A stretch of DNA of 64,000 nt from CAYTIB01 sp964437725 (lineage in GTDB: Bacteria > UBA8248 > JACPRG01 > G963555815): NCBI GenBank assembly GCA_964437725.1, contig CAYTIB010000026.1, positions 85,363 to 149,362 of the forward strand, written 5' to 3'. The position numbers were made by a program, and so were the translations under genes. The notes beneath the pieces are model-generated. The model saw only the letters and a list, made by a program, of their open reading frames with translations. It did not search any database and had not been told where the DNA came from. Shown here one piece after another: positions 34,118 through 43,433 of the stretch; positions within the stretch are counted from its first letter, which is position 1, and each line of letters opens with the position of its first letter.

Positions 34118-35967
34118 GCGGTCCCGGTCCAAGCGATCCAGAACCCGTCATTGGGATAGACCTTGGAACCACGAAGAGTGTGGTTGCCTATATGGATGGG
34201 AACGAACCGCAAGTTATTCCGGACGAGGAAGGTAATGTCATCCTCCCGTCGGTGATTGGAATAGGCGAAAACGAAATTACCGTTGGCGACGAAGCACGAA
34301 AATATTCTATCAAGCAGGCCGATCGAACAATCACCTCAATTAAGCGCTTTATGGGTCGATCTCTATCTGATGTCCGAGATGATCTCCCCTTCTTGCCTTT
34401 TGAAATTTCGTCTAGCGAGGATTCGATTATCCACGTACGCATTGGGGATCGAGACTACACTCCACCTGAGCTTTCCGCAATAATCCTGCGAAAGTTAAAG
34501 GAGCGAGCTGAGATCAAACTGGGACAGGAGGTAAGAAAAGCCGTGATAACCGTCCCTGCCCATTTCAACGATAGCCAGCGGCAATCGACTAAAGATGCGG
34601 GGCGTATTGCAGGCCGGGAAGGCTTGCGTATAGTAAACGAGCCCACTGCCGCCTCTCTTGCCTACGGCTTAGATCGTAGAGAGCAGGGATTGATCGCTGT
34701 CTATGATTTTGGCGGGGGCACCTTCGATATCTCTATTCTCAAGCTACATGAGGGGATATTCGAAGTCCTGTCAACAAACGGGGATTCTCACTTGGGTGGA
34801 GACGATATAGACAACGCTTTAATCAAGCATTTTCGGCCAGGAATAGAGAAAGCTACCGGATTACAATTGGGGGAAAATGGGGGGCTTTTACAAGCTTTAA
34901 AAGATACGTTGGAGAAGGCCAAGATTCAAATCTCCATCATCGAAGAAGTTGCCGTTAAGGTACCTCTTCCGGGGGGGGAGATCTTTTCTGAATCGCTCAC
35001 CCTGGAAACTTTTGAACTGCTAGCGTCACCTATTGTCGATCGCACTTTACCCCCTTGTCGACAAGCACTAAAGGACGCTGGGATTTCCGCCTCGGAACTG
35101 GATGAAGTGATTCTTGTCGGCGGGACAACATTAATTCCGATGGTCCAACGGAAAGTCGAAAATCTATTTGGTAAAGTTCCACACACAGATCTTAATCCAC
35201 GGGAAGTAGTTGCCCGAGGCGCAGCAGTTCAGGCCGGGATCTTGGCAGGTGTGGTTCAAGAAATTCTTCTACTGGATGTTACTCCACTTTCCTTAGGGAT
35301 TGAGGTAATGGGCGGGGTATCAAGCGTTTTAATTCCCCGAAACAGTACTATCCCAACAAGCACCCGCGAGGTGTTTACCACTTACGTCGACGGGCAAGTC
35401 TCCGTGGATATTCATATCGTCCAAGGAGAGCGTGAACTGGTTGAAGACAATCGCAGTTTGGCGCGGTTCCAACTCAGGGAAATAGAACCTATGCCAGCGG
35501 GTGCTCCTCGGATCGAGGTAACTTTCCTGATTGACGCCAATGGAATCCTTAACGTTTCTGCCAAAGACGTAAGTACCGGAAAAACCCAGTCAGTGGAGGT
35601 AAAACCCTCTTATGGATTAACTGACAACGAGGTAGAACGCATGATCCGTGAATCCTTTGACTTCGCCGAATCGGATTTAAGCGCGCGACTTCTCATAGAC
35701 GAAAAAACCCAAGGAGAAGCGGTTATTCGCGCCACGCGCAAAGCACTCGCACAGGGAGTCGGTCTTATTGCAAATAAAGAAAGAGAGGAAATTGAAAAAG
35801 CCCTGGCAGCATTAGAAATCGCTCTCAGTGGCGAGGAACGAGAGATAATTCAATCTCGTATGAAGCAACTCAACGAAACAGCTCAGAATCTTGCCGAAAC
35901 ATTAATGGATCACACACTAAAATTTGCTGTGAAAGACCGTCCGGTGGAAGAGTTCCTAGAAGGATAA
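34099..35967 (+). CDS. hscA: Fe-S assembly Hsp70 chaperone HscA
   Basis: 622 residues from a TTG start inside the end of hscB, with AGAGG 8 nt upstream. Hsp70 motifs are IGIDLGTTKSVVAY, VPAHFNDSQRQSTKDAG, VYDFGGGTFDISIL and VILVGGTTLIPMVQ. The length near 620, together with an hscB-hscA-fdx order, marks it as HscA rather than DnaK. It uses ATP to release clusters from IscU by binding LPPVK. Confidence 0.95.
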   Translation: MPYVSLSGPGPSDPEPVIGIDLGTTKSVVAYMDGNEPQVIPDEEGNVILPSVIGIGENEITVGDEARKYSIKQADRTITSIKRFMGRSLSDVRDDLPFLPFEISSSEDSIIHVRIGDRDYTPPELSAIILRKLKERAEIKLGQEVRKAVITVPAHFNDSQRQSTKDAGRIAGREGLRIVNEPTAASLAYGLDRREQGLIAVYDFGGGTFDISILKLHEGIFEVLSTNGDSHLGGDDIDNALIKHFRPGIEKATGLQLGENGGLLQALKDTLEKAKIQISIIEEVAVKVPLPGGEIFSESLTLETFELLASPIVDRTLPPCRQALKDAGISASELDEVILVGGTTLIPMVQRKVENLFGKVPHTDLNPREVVARGAAVQAGILAGVVQEILLLDVTPLSLGIEVMGGVSSVLIPRNSTIPTSTREVFTTYVDGQVSVDIHIVQGERELVEDNRSLARFQLREIEPMPAGAPRIEVTFLIDANGILNVSAKDVSTGKTQSVEVKPSYGLTDNEVERMIRESFDFAESDLSARLLIDEKTQGEAVIRATRKALAQGVGLIANKEREEIEKALAALEIALSGEEREIIQSRMKQLNETAQNLAETLMDHTLKFAVKDRPVEEFLEG

Positions 35968-36015
35968 TCCGGTACACGGCGGTAACTAAATCGAAAAGGG
36001 GGAATAAGTTCCAAG

Positions 36016-36411
36016 ATGTACAATATTACGTTCTTTCCAGACAATATAACAGTAGAAGCCGAAGAAGGTGAACGCATCCTCGAACTAGCCAACGACAATG
36101 GAATCTTCATTGATAGTAATTGTGGCGGATTCTGCGCTTGTAGCACGTGCCACGTTATCGTTAGAAAGGGAGGGGAACATTTCGCTGAAGCCACCGAGGA
36201 AGAAGATGATCAGCTGGATGAGGCAACGGGCGTAACACTAACTAGTCGCCTGAGTTGCCAGTGCACCCTTGGCGATGAGGGTCCCGGCAAGGGTGAGTTA
36301 ACTATCGAGATTCCCGTACACAACCGAAACGCTCCGGGAATCGTCGGAGGGCATTCCCACGGCGACGACGGGCATGACCACGAATCCGATCACGACCATG
36401 GGGAAGGCTAA
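36016..36411 (+). CDS. fdx: ISC-type 2Fe-2S ferredoxin with His/Asp-rich tail
   Basis: 131 residues. Ligands match adrenodoxin-type ferredoxins: Cys36, Cys42, Cys45 and Cys81 (NCGGFCACSTCH, LSCQC); extra cysteines at 40 and 83. It supplies electrons for cluster assembly on IscU. After residue about 105 a tail unlike E. coli Fdx holds six His and many Asp/Glu (GHSHGDDGHDHE), probably a metal-binding extension. It is followed 10 nt later by iscX. Confidence 0.94.
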   Translation: MYNITFFPDNITVEAEEGERILELANDNGIFIDSNCGGFCACSTCHVIVRKGGEHFAEATEEEDDQLDEATGVTLTSRLSCQCTLGDEGPGKGELTIEIPVHNRNAPGIVGGHSHGDDGHDHESDHDHGEG

Positions 36412-36421
36412 AGGCAACAAA

Positions 36422-36637
36422 ATGAAATTTGCATGGCATGATTCCGAAGAAATCGGCATCCAACTTTTTGAGCGCTACCCAGACGTTGATCCCCTGACCA
36501 TCCGTTTTACCGACCTTCACCGTTGGGTTACAGAATTGGAAAATTTTGACGACAACCCGAAAGAATCAAATGAAGGGATCTTAGAAGCTATTCAGATGGC
36601 TTGGTTGGAGGAGGTCCGTGATAATCAGGAAGATTAG
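36422..36637 (+). CDS. iscX: IscX (Fe-S assembly accessory protein)
   Basis: 71 residues from ATG 36422. MKFAWHDSEEIGIQLFERYPDVDPLTIRFTDLHRWV and DDNPKESNEGILEAIQMAW cover nearly the whole family pattern. IscX binds IscS and iron and modulates sulfur transfer. It is the last gene of the ISC operon and converges with a helicase gene 23 nt away. Confidence 0.95.
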   Translation: MKFAWHDSEEIGIQLFERYPDVDPLTIRFTDLHRWVTELENFDDNPKESNEGILEAIQMAWLEEVRDNQED

Positions 36638-36660
36638 ACCCCCATTTCACTTTTAGATTG

Positions 36661-37938
36661 TCAGCGGCGTCGGAAGGACCTGCTTCTTCTAGAGCGGGGT
36701 GAGGGTGGCGATGAACCAGCTTGCTTCTCTTCCAGGTCTAAGACATAGCCGAAATCGCCGTAATCGAAGTCCGCTTCCCTTTGGCGTTCAATTTTTTTCC
36801 CAATTAGGCGTTCGATTGCTTCCACTTGGCGCGCTTCATTTTGGGTAACGAGCGTGATTGCCCACCCGTTGGATTCTGCTCGCCCTGTCCGACCGATTCG
36901 ATGAATGTAATCTTCTGGGTTTTCTGGAACATTGTAGTTGATCACATATTGAATACCCTCGATGTCCAATCCTCGTGCCGCTACGTCAGTGGCTACTAGG
37001 ATTTGGTACTTGCCTTTCCGAAAGTCGGACAGCGCTTTTTCCCGCTCCCGTTGCCGGCGATCTGAGTGTATCAAATCCACTGAGAATCCGCCTCTTTCCA
37101 GTTTTTGACCCAAAGTATTAACGTCCTGTCGAGTGCGCGCGAAAAGGAGCAGGCGATCGTACTCCCTTCTTTTGAGAATATGGAGTAGTAAATCCATTTT
37201 TTTTGCTTTGGAAATAGCGTAGGCTGAATGCTCCACGCTGGATGCAGGAGCCGAACGCCGACCGACCTCAATTGTCATTGGATCATTCAGAGTGGCACCT
37301 GCCAGGGACCGGATCCCCACCGGGATCGTCGCCGAGTAAAGCATGGACTGCCGCTTCTGTGGAATCAACTTGAGAATCTTTCTGATATCGGGAGCGAATC
37401 CCATGTCTAACATACGGTCAGCTTCGTCTAAAACTAGGAATTGCAGCCCTTTGAATTGGACATTCTTCCGGCGGATATGGTCAAGCAACCGACCCGGAGT
37501 AGCCACAACCACGTCCGCTCCATCCGAAAGTCTCTTTGCCTGTCGATCAATATTCACACCCCCATATATACGAACAATTTTGCATTTGCTAAATTTTGCC
37601 AGGATCTCAAAATGTTCGGAAACCTGTACAGCCAACTCGCGAGTGGGAGTCAAGATCAAAGCTCGAGGTCCCCTGCCTGGTTTCATTCTTTGCAGAATGG
37701 TCAGGGCAAACACGCCCGTTTTCCCAGTGCCGGTCTGAGCGCAAGCTATCAAATCACGACCTAGCAAGGCCGCGGGGATGGCTTTACATTGAACCGGTGT
37801 CGGATTTTCCCACCCAGCGCTATGAATAGCGCGGAGCAATTGATCCGAAAGACCCAACGATTCAAAAGAATCGCGCACGTCAGAAACTTCAGATTGAACT
37901 GGTTCCGCTTGAGAGAGTACCAGGTCTAATGTCTCCAT
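36661..37938 (-). CDS. DEAD-box RNA helicase, RhlE-like
   Basis: 425 residues from ATG 37938 (a TTG frame 48 nt upstream is possible). Motifs: Q-motif GWENPTPVQ, Walker A AQTGTGKT, PTRELA, TPGRL, DEAD in VLDEADRMLDMGF, SAT, ARTRQD, ATDVAARGLDIEG and HRIGRTGRAE. The C-terminal tail is short and basic (RSRRSRSFRRR). Such helicases remodel rRNA or mRNA structure. The short tail favours RhlE over DeaD or DbpA, but this is not certain. Confidence 0.92.
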   Translation of the reverse strand: METLDLVLSQAEPVQSEVSDVRDSFESLGLSDQLLRAIHSAGWENPTPVQCKAIPAALLGRDLIACAQTGTGKTGVFALTILQRMKPGRGPRALILTPTRELAVQVSEHFEILAKFSKCKIVRIYGGVNIDRQAKRLSDGADVVVATPGRLLDHIRRKNVQFKGLQFLVLDEADRMLDMGFAPDIRKILKLIPQKRQSMLYSATIPVGIRSLAGATLNDPMTIEVGRRSAPASSVEHSAYAISKAKKMDLLLHILKRREYDRLLLFARTRQDVNTLGQKLERGGFSVDLIHSDRRQREREKALSDFRKGKYQILVATDVAARGLDIEGIQYVINYNVPENPEDYIHRIGRTGRAESNGWAITLVTQNEARQVEAIERLIGKKIERQREADFDYGDFGYVLDLEEKQAGSSPPSPRSRRSRSFRRR

Positions 37939-38270
37939 GATGACCACAAACGCATTAAAAAAAACACGGGGCCTACTCGCGTCCAACTGGGCTGCATCTT
38001 TACGCTCGTTCGGGACTTGAGAAATTTCCGTTTGGCTTAGAATGCCAAAACCCGCAGAAGCCAGGCTTTATTGTCCTCAACCTCTTGCCCCTATTAAAGG
38101 CCGGGACATACAAACTCGTGCTTACTAGTTACAACCTTGTCCACCGCAAATCAATATATTTTCTGTTTAGGATTTATCAAGCACGTCCTTTAGTGTGGGA
38201 CTCTTGTCTTTTTCTGAAAAGAGAAACTTTGATGAGAACATGACTCCGAACGGAATCTAGTTACCTATGC
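37939..38270. other. Intergenic region between two minus-strand genes (332 bp)
   Basis: No gene, RNA or clear terminator recognised. It presumably holds the promoter of the RNA helicase gene and the 3' end of the radical SAM gene. Confidence 0.5.
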
Positions 38271-39047
38271 TCACTGATAGGGGAAGCTTTTAATGCCACA
38301 CTGTTCCCTTCGAAACATTTCCTTGCGAAACAGTTCGATCGTGCCATTAAACGGGAAAAGCTTCCGGGTGACTAGAAAATTCGGATCCGTGGACAAAGGG
38401 TGCCAATAAACCCCCTCCTCATCAATGCAGATTTCCGGCAACAGATTTCCTCTAGACAACTTCTTCCCTTCCCGAGAGAACCCTCCCTGAATCAGGGGCC
38501 GAAGGAAGATATCTGATTGGGCAAATCCTTGTTCCAAAAAAAAATCCGTGAATTCCTGTTCACTTTCTTCTGCCGCAGGGGTCGCTGTTCCGCCAAGCTT
38601 CGGCTGAAAACCAAGTTGCAGCAATTGTTTCACCCCTTCCATTGTTCGTTTCCAGCTATTAGAACCTCGATAAAAATCGTTCAAAGACGGGTTGGCACTA
38701 TCAAAACTAACTTGGAAATTCAGATTCTCCGGCGAAAAGTCACTAATTCGCTCGAGGCGATGTGGGGTTAATATCGTAGCGTTGGTAAGAATTGTCGTCT
38801 TGATCCGAGGAACCGAATAATCGAGGAGGTGAAAAATATTTGGATGCAAAAAGGGCTCACCACCGGTCAAATAGAGTTCATCAAACCCCAAATTCGTAGC
38901 TTCTTTTATCAATCGACGAAACTTATTGGTATTTATCGCCCGAGGTGCGGCCATTGGGTGAGAGCGAACGACACAATATGAGCAAGAAAGATTGCAATCG
39001 TAGTTCGTATAAACCCACAGGCGAGCAGGCAAAAATTCGGAAGTCAT
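38271..39047 (-). CDS. Orphan radical SAM protein, MoaA/NirJ-like
   Basis: 258 residues. The radical SAM motif CNLSCSYC (Cys18, 22, 25) and LYLTGGEPFLHPN are clear; LTNATIL and FQVSFDSANPSLNDFYRG follow the MoaA/PqqE-type pattern. Only one additional cysteine (Cys near 249) is visible, so there is no obvious SPASM iron-sulfur domain. No peptide precursor or partner gene is adjacent. Similar short proteins are annotated as generic radical SAM; the reaction is unknown. Confidence 0.85.
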   Translation of the reverse strand: MTSEFLPARLWVYTNYDCNLSCSYCVVRSHPMAAPRAINTNKFRRLIKEATNLGFDELYLTGGEPFLHPNIFHLLDYSVPRIKTTILTNATILTPHRLERISDFSPENLNFQVSFDSANPSLNDFYRGSNSWKRTMEGVKQLLQLGFQPKLGGTATPAAEESEQEFTDFFLEQGFAQSDIFLRPLIQGGFSREGKKLSRGNLLPEICIDEEGVYWHPLSTDPNFLVTRKLFPFNGTIELFRKEMFRREQCGIKSFPYQ

Positions 39048-39488
39048 CCACCATTCCCCACGAGGAATAAACCAAGTACACAGTATCCACTGGGGATACC
39101 GTTGCTCATCTTTGTCACGCCCGTTTATCCCCTACTTACTAAACACAGCCACTCACAGTATCCAGGATAATCTGAACAGCAATCTAACTTAAAATGTATT
39201 GTATTGGGATTAGCAAAAACCCCGTGGGTTGCCGTACTTTAACCCTCCTGTTTAATCCACCTTACTGTTCGAAACAATTCTCAGTTTGAAACGGGAAGAC
39301 CACCCTAAGATTAAGCAGGATAGAAAAGCGATGTAAAGCTAAAATACAATGCTGCTTTTCGCACCAATGCAGTCATGTTTACAAAAAGAGTTTTTCGTAT
39401 TTCTGGCACTTACCGGAATCTCCTGATAAACTCGCCGGGCGTGGCTGTGGTTTCCCAATACTATCTTCTAAGGTCTGGAGACCTGCTA
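39048..39488. other. Divergent intergenic region (441 bp)
   Basis: No gene. An 11-bp direct repeat CACAGTATCCA occurs at 39079-39089 and 39154-39164. The first copy is part of a small GTATCC/GGATAC inverted repeat. This could be an operator for one of the divergent genes, but the support is weak. No convincing promoter was identified. Confidence 0.4.
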
Positions 39489-40508
39489 ATGCGATTTAGT
39501 ATTGCCATCCCTAGCTGTATGGAAGGTCTAATCTACCCCTATCCTTTTGCCAATCCAAAGCAAATCATCCAAATCTCCAAAGAAGCCGAAGACATGGGCT
39601 ACGAGGCTGTCTGGCCGAATGATCACATCACCACTCAGCATTACGTAGCCCGAATGTGGCCCCAGCCTCCTCGTTTTTATGAACCCTTTGTCCTTCTCTC
39701 ATTTATCGCTTCAGAAACCAAAACGGTCAAGTTGGCAACTGGTGTAGCCGTCCTTCCAGTGCGTGAACCTATTATCCTCGCCAAGACTGCCGTAACGCTA
39801 GACGTATGTTCCGGCGGTCGGGTCATCCTTGGGGTTGGGCTGGGGGCCTATCAGGAAGAATACCGTGCAGCTAACCCAGGCCAGGCACCACACCGAGGAA
39901 AGTTGATGGACGAACGAATCGCTGCGCTAAGAGAACTTCTTCGGAAACGAAGAGCTACGTTCCAAGGTAGGTATGTTCAATTCCAAAACGTGGAAATGTA
40001 CCCTAAGCCTATCCAAAAAAAAATGCCTATCTACATCGGCGGTAATTCCAAGGAGGGAGTAGAACGGGCTGGCCGCTACGCCGACGGTTGGTTTCCAGCC
40101 ATCCTAACACCGGAGGAAATCGCAATCCGGGTAAAACAGATGAAGGCTACGGCGAAGAGGGTAGGAAGAAGTTTTCGGAGTATCGATATCGCACCACAAC
40201 TGGGAGTAACATTAGCTAGAACAGAAAGTCAGGCGCGGAAAACTTTTCTAGCTTCACAGCTGTACCATCACCTCCGATCTCTTGCCAAGTCAACCTTAAA
40301 GGAACAAACCCTTACAGATATAGGGAAGAACAACTTGATTGGCTCACCAACACAGGTGATAGACCGAATTGGAGATTATCAAGAAGCGGGCGTGACCCAC
40401 CTGGCTGGCATTATGTTCGGTGTTAATTCCGTGAAGGCATTCCGAAATCAGATGGAAAAATTTGCCAACTGTGTGATGCCTGCCTTTCGTCAAACTGGAA
40501 AGAAATAG
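39489..40508 (+). CDS. LLM-class (luciferase-like) flavin/F420-dependent oxidoreductase
   Basis: 339 residues from ATG 39489 with GGAG upstream; a longer frame adds 38 residues that do not look like the family. Features: AEDMGYEAVWPNDHI, VKLATGVAVLPVREPIILAKTAVTLDVCSGGRVILGVGLG, YIGGNSKEGVERAGRYADGWFP. This is the TIM-barrel luciferase-like family using reduced FMN or F420. Substrate unknown. It lies alone, facing the minus-strand peptidase gene. Confidence 0.9.
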   Translation: MRFSIAIPSCMEGLIYPYPFANPKQIIQISKEAEDMGYEAVWPNDHITTQHYVARMWPQPPRFYEPFVLLSFIASETKTVKLATGVAVLPVREPIILAKTAVTLDVCSGGRVILGVGLGAYQEEYRAANPGQAPHRGKLMDERIAALRELLRKRRATFQGRYVQFQNVEMYPKPIQKKMPIYIGGNSKEGVERAGRYADGWFPAILTPEEIAIRVKQMKATAKRVGRSFRSIDIAPQLGVTLARTESQARKTFLASQLYHHLRSLAKSTLKEQTLTDIGKNNLIGSPTQVIDRIGDYQEAGVTHLAGIMFGVNSVKAFRNQMEKFANCVMPAFRQTGKK

Positions 40509-40822
40509 AATTCCGGGCTTATAGAATCCTGTTTTAGTTATTTAACCGTAAATACTCAGGTCCGTTAAACTCGGAAAGAAGGGGCTTTACTCCTTTTGGA
40601 CGCCTGCCTAGTTGATTGTCACCTCACTTCTATCCACAGGGGAAACCCTTAGGGACGTGCCACGCGGTAGAAGATTGCCCGGACGATTATCTCCCAAAAA
40701 ATTTCACTTAGAACGAAACTGGGGTAATACCATGTTGCCAGGGAAAGACCTTGCTCTTACCGAACAACCAAATCGCCACTATGATCTGAACATTTAAGCG
40801 TGGTAACAGGGAAAAGAAATTT
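40509..40822. other. Intergenic region between converging genes (314 bp)
   Basis: No credible gene; the 61-codon frame at 40612-40797 has no ribosome site and no family look. An imperfect hairpin ending in a T-run near 40578-40600 may terminate the LLM gene, but pairing is poor. Confidence 0.4.
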
Positions 40823-42028
40823 TCATGATGAACGCACGGCGATTAAGCCTTTGGACATCTGGTTGAAACATTCAAAGCCGTCTTCCGTGACGCACACCGT
40901 ATCCTCCACCTGAAATCCTCCTAACCCTATTTCATAATAGGGAGGCTCGACATTTACCACCATTCCAGCCTCAAGGGTCCGTCCCTCTTGCTTATTCAGG
41001 ATCGGAGGCTCGTACAACTCCAACCCAATACAGTGGCCAACATGGTGCCGATCATAATTGGGAAGACCGTTTGCACGAACTGTAGAAACAACGGTCTCGA
41101 ATACTTCATGGGCTTTAGTACCCGATCTAATCCGCTCAAGGCCAGCCAAATGGCCGGCTAGCAGGGGGGCGTACACCTCCATTTGCCGAGGTGACGGATC
41201 ACCCAAAACAGCCGTTCGGGCAATGTCTGCGTGGTAGCCCAGGTAAGAACAGCCCACGTCGAAACGAATTATGTCCCCTTCTCGAAGTACGCGGTCACAC
41301 GGACGACCGTTGGGAAATGCAGAGTGGGAACCAATTCCAATCACTGTCAAGGTAGGTCGGGCACCATGACGAATTATTTCGCATTCGTAGATTTCGGCTA
41401 GTTCCCGTTCAGTGATTTTTTCTCGGACTTCCCTCAAAGTTAGCTGAACTGCCTTCTCCGCAATTTCAACCGCACGGCGAAGTCGCCTGATCTCGTCTGG
41501 CCCCTTAACTCGCCGGATACAGCGAAAAACGTCGAAACCTTGTTCAACCTGAGATTCGGAAAGAATCTGAGATATCTCGGCAAACTCCGAGGCGCTCAGC
41601 CCCTGCTCATCGACCCCTATCACACCTCCCAAAGGGACATCCGCGGCCCCTAATGCCTGGCGAAGCGCTTCGCCTGCGGATCCGGTACACCTGGTTTCTT
41701 GAACCAAGGATTTCAAGCGAATGCCTTCTGCATCAATGTGAGCATCCTCCTCAACTATGTAAAAAAATACCCCATAGGGGTGAAACTTTACCTGGCTGAG
41801 CTCCGACAACTCCGCAGCCCGATCTAGCTCCCCGACCGGAGCGGCCACGGCCACCGGTGAACTCTCATCCTTTGGAACAATAGCAAAAACCTGGGTTCTA
41901 GGGATTAGGCTATGTCCCAGGCTTTCAAATCTCGATGCGTACAATACATGTTCCAGGGTTGTCGCAATCAAAGCATCCAGACCCAAGCGCTCCATTTCCT
42001 CAGAAGCACGTTTCCTATCGATCAACAT
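40823..42028 (-). CDS. M24-family metallopeptidase (Xaa-Pro aminopeptidase/creatinase type)
   Basis: 401 residues. An N-terminal creatinase-like domain (about 1-170) precedes a pita-bread domain with all five metal ligands: FDVGCSYLGYHADIART (two Asp), HHVGHCIGLELYEPP (His), VEPPYYEIGLGGFQVED (two Glu). It is likely a proline-specific peptidase or a related amidinohydrolase-fold enzyme acting on small amides. Ribosome site AAAGG. It is divergent from the small zinc-ribbon gene. Confidence 0.92.
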   Translation of the reverse strand: MLIDRKRASEEMERLGLDALIATTLEHVLYASRFESLGHSLIPRTQVFAIVPKDESSPVAVAAPVGELDRAAELSELSQVKFHPYGVFFYIVEEDAHIDAEGIRLKSLVQETRCTGSAGEALRQALGAADVPLGGVIGVDEQGLSASEFAEISQILSESQVEQGFDVFRCIRRVKGPDEIRRLRRAVEIAEKAVQLTLREVREKITERELAEIYECEIIRHGARPTLTVIGIGSHSAFPNGRPCDRVLREGDIIRFDVGCSYLGYHADIARTAVLGDPSPRQMEVYAPLLAGHLAGLERIRSGTKAHEVFETVVSTVRANGLPNYDRHHVGHCIGLELYEPPILNKQEGRTLEAGMVVNVEPPYYEIGLGGFQVEDTVCVTEDGFECFNQMSKGLIAVRSS

Positions 42029-42210
42029 AGCTGATACCTTTTTGAAATTATGGGATCACATGAAAAGCCAAAGTTTATAGAATGTAACAGGCCATGACTA
42101 AGATCGCTGCTACAATGAAGATTCTCAATCCTGCTAGAAATTAGATCAGACAAAGAAACCTAAAACCAGACTATAATACCTTCGGACCAACATTCTGAGG
42201 GGAGAATTAA

Positions 42211-42393
42211 ATGGCCGATCCCATTCACCCGCCTACCAAAACACCAGAACCTTCTAGGAAACCGAAACTAATCCAGCCTCCGCACACCGGTGTAGTCTGC
42301 CTCGCTTGTGGCTCAACTGAGATCAGGGAACAACATGCCAAGGTCTTCTGCGTAAAGTGCAATGCCCTGTTGGAAAACTGCTGCGGAGACTAA
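42211..42393 (+). CDS. Small zinc-ribbon protein of unknown function
   Basis: 60 residues with good ribosome site GAGGGGAG before the ATG. The C-terminal half holds CLACG and CVKCN, a plausible four-cysteine zinc ribbon, plus a CC pair near the end. The N-terminal half is proline-rich and basic. No named family recognised. It is a real-looking short gene between two unrelated minus-strand genes. Confidence 0.7.
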   Translation: MADPIHPPTKTPEPSRKPKLIQPPHTGVVCLACGSTEIREQHAKVFCVKCNALLENCCGD

Positions 42394-42434
42394 TTGGTCA
42401 AACGCTCGGACACTTAAATCCTTAACATTTCAAG

Positions 42435-43418
42435 TCACACCGCCACACCTTCCATGACTTTTTTAACTGCGGTGACAATCTTCTCTTCGTTGGGTAGAAC
42501 ATAATCTTCCAATGGCGGACTGAAGGGAATGGGGGCGTCATGGGCCGCAACTCGGGCAACAGGTGCATCTAGATAATCAAAGGCTTCTTCGTTGATCACC
42601 GCGACAATTTCCGCCCCCACACCGCCAGTTTTACAACCTTCTTCGACGATCACCACCCGATTGGTTTTCCGAACCGCTTCGACTATCCCAGCTTTGTCCA
42701 ATGGGACCAACGTCCGAGGGTCAAGAACCATAGCGTTGATGCCTTCTTTGGCGAGGGTATCAGCTGCAGCCAATGCCTTGGTAACCATCAAAGATAAGGC
42801 GATGATGCAAACGTCTGTTCCATCCCGCTTAATGTCTACCTGTCCCAAGGGAATGGTGTACTCTTCCTCCGGAACAGGGCCCTTCACTTTGTAAAGTAAC
42901 TTATGCTCGAAGAACGCCACAGGATTCGGATCGCGAATAGCACTTTTGAGTAAGCCTTTACCATCCCGAGGATCGGAAGGCATTACCACCTTCAACCCCG
43001 GAGCATGAATTAATAATGCCTCCAAGCTTTGACTGTGCGTTGCACCAAAGTTCAGCCCACCACCTCCCGGCAGCCGAATAACCATAGGGACGGAAAGCTG
43101 GCCGCCAAACATATATCGGGTCTTAGCAGCTTGGTTGAAAATCTGATCCATACAGACAAACATGAAATCACTGAACTGAAGCTCCGGCACCGGTCTCATT
43201 CCCACAAGGGCCGCCCCAACGGAAGCTCCTATGATGGCCGACTCACTAATCGGCGTATCCCGGACGCGATCCACTCCAAATTCATCTTGCAAACCCCTCG
43301 TCACTGACCAAACGTAAGCAAGAGCGACATCCTCTCCGAGACAAAAAACCTTCTCATCACGCTGCATTTCCTCCCGCAAGGCCTCGTTCAGCGCCTCCCA
43401 CATCATAATTTCGCGCAT
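42435..43418 (-). CDS. 2-oxoacid dehydrogenase E1 component, beta subunit (PDH/acetoin type)
   Basis: 327 residues. MREIMMWEALNEALREEMQRDEKVFCLGEDVA, RDTPISESAIIGASVGAALVGMRPVPELQFSDF and the C-terminal EEGCKTGGVGAEI are typical of the TPP-dependent E1 beta subunit. It pairs with the alpha subunit 15 nt upstream. Substrate could be pyruvate, acetoin or another 2-oxoacid; no E2 or E3 gene is in the window. Confidence 0.93.
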   Translation of the reverse strand: MREIMMWEALNEALREEMQRDEKVFCLGEDVALAYVWSVTRGLQDEFGVDRVRDTPISESAIIGASVGAALVGMRPVPELQFSDFMFVCMDQIFNQAAKTRYMFGGQLSVPMVIRLPGGGGLNFGATHSQSLEALLIHAPGLKVVMPSDPRDGKGLLKSAIRDPNPVAFFEHKLLYKVKGPVPEEEYTIPLGQVDIKRDGTDVCIIALSLMVTKALAAADTLAKEGINAMVLDPRTLVPLDKAGIVEAVRKTNRVVIVEEGCKTGGVGAEIVAVINEEAFDYLDAPVARVAAHDAPIPFSPPLEDYVLPNEEKIVTAVKKVMEGVAV

Positions 43419-43433
43419 GATGGACTCCTTTAT

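Noticed and set aside
40612..40797. 61-codon plus-strand open frame
   Set aside because: No ribosome site, no recognisable protein features, lies between converging genes.
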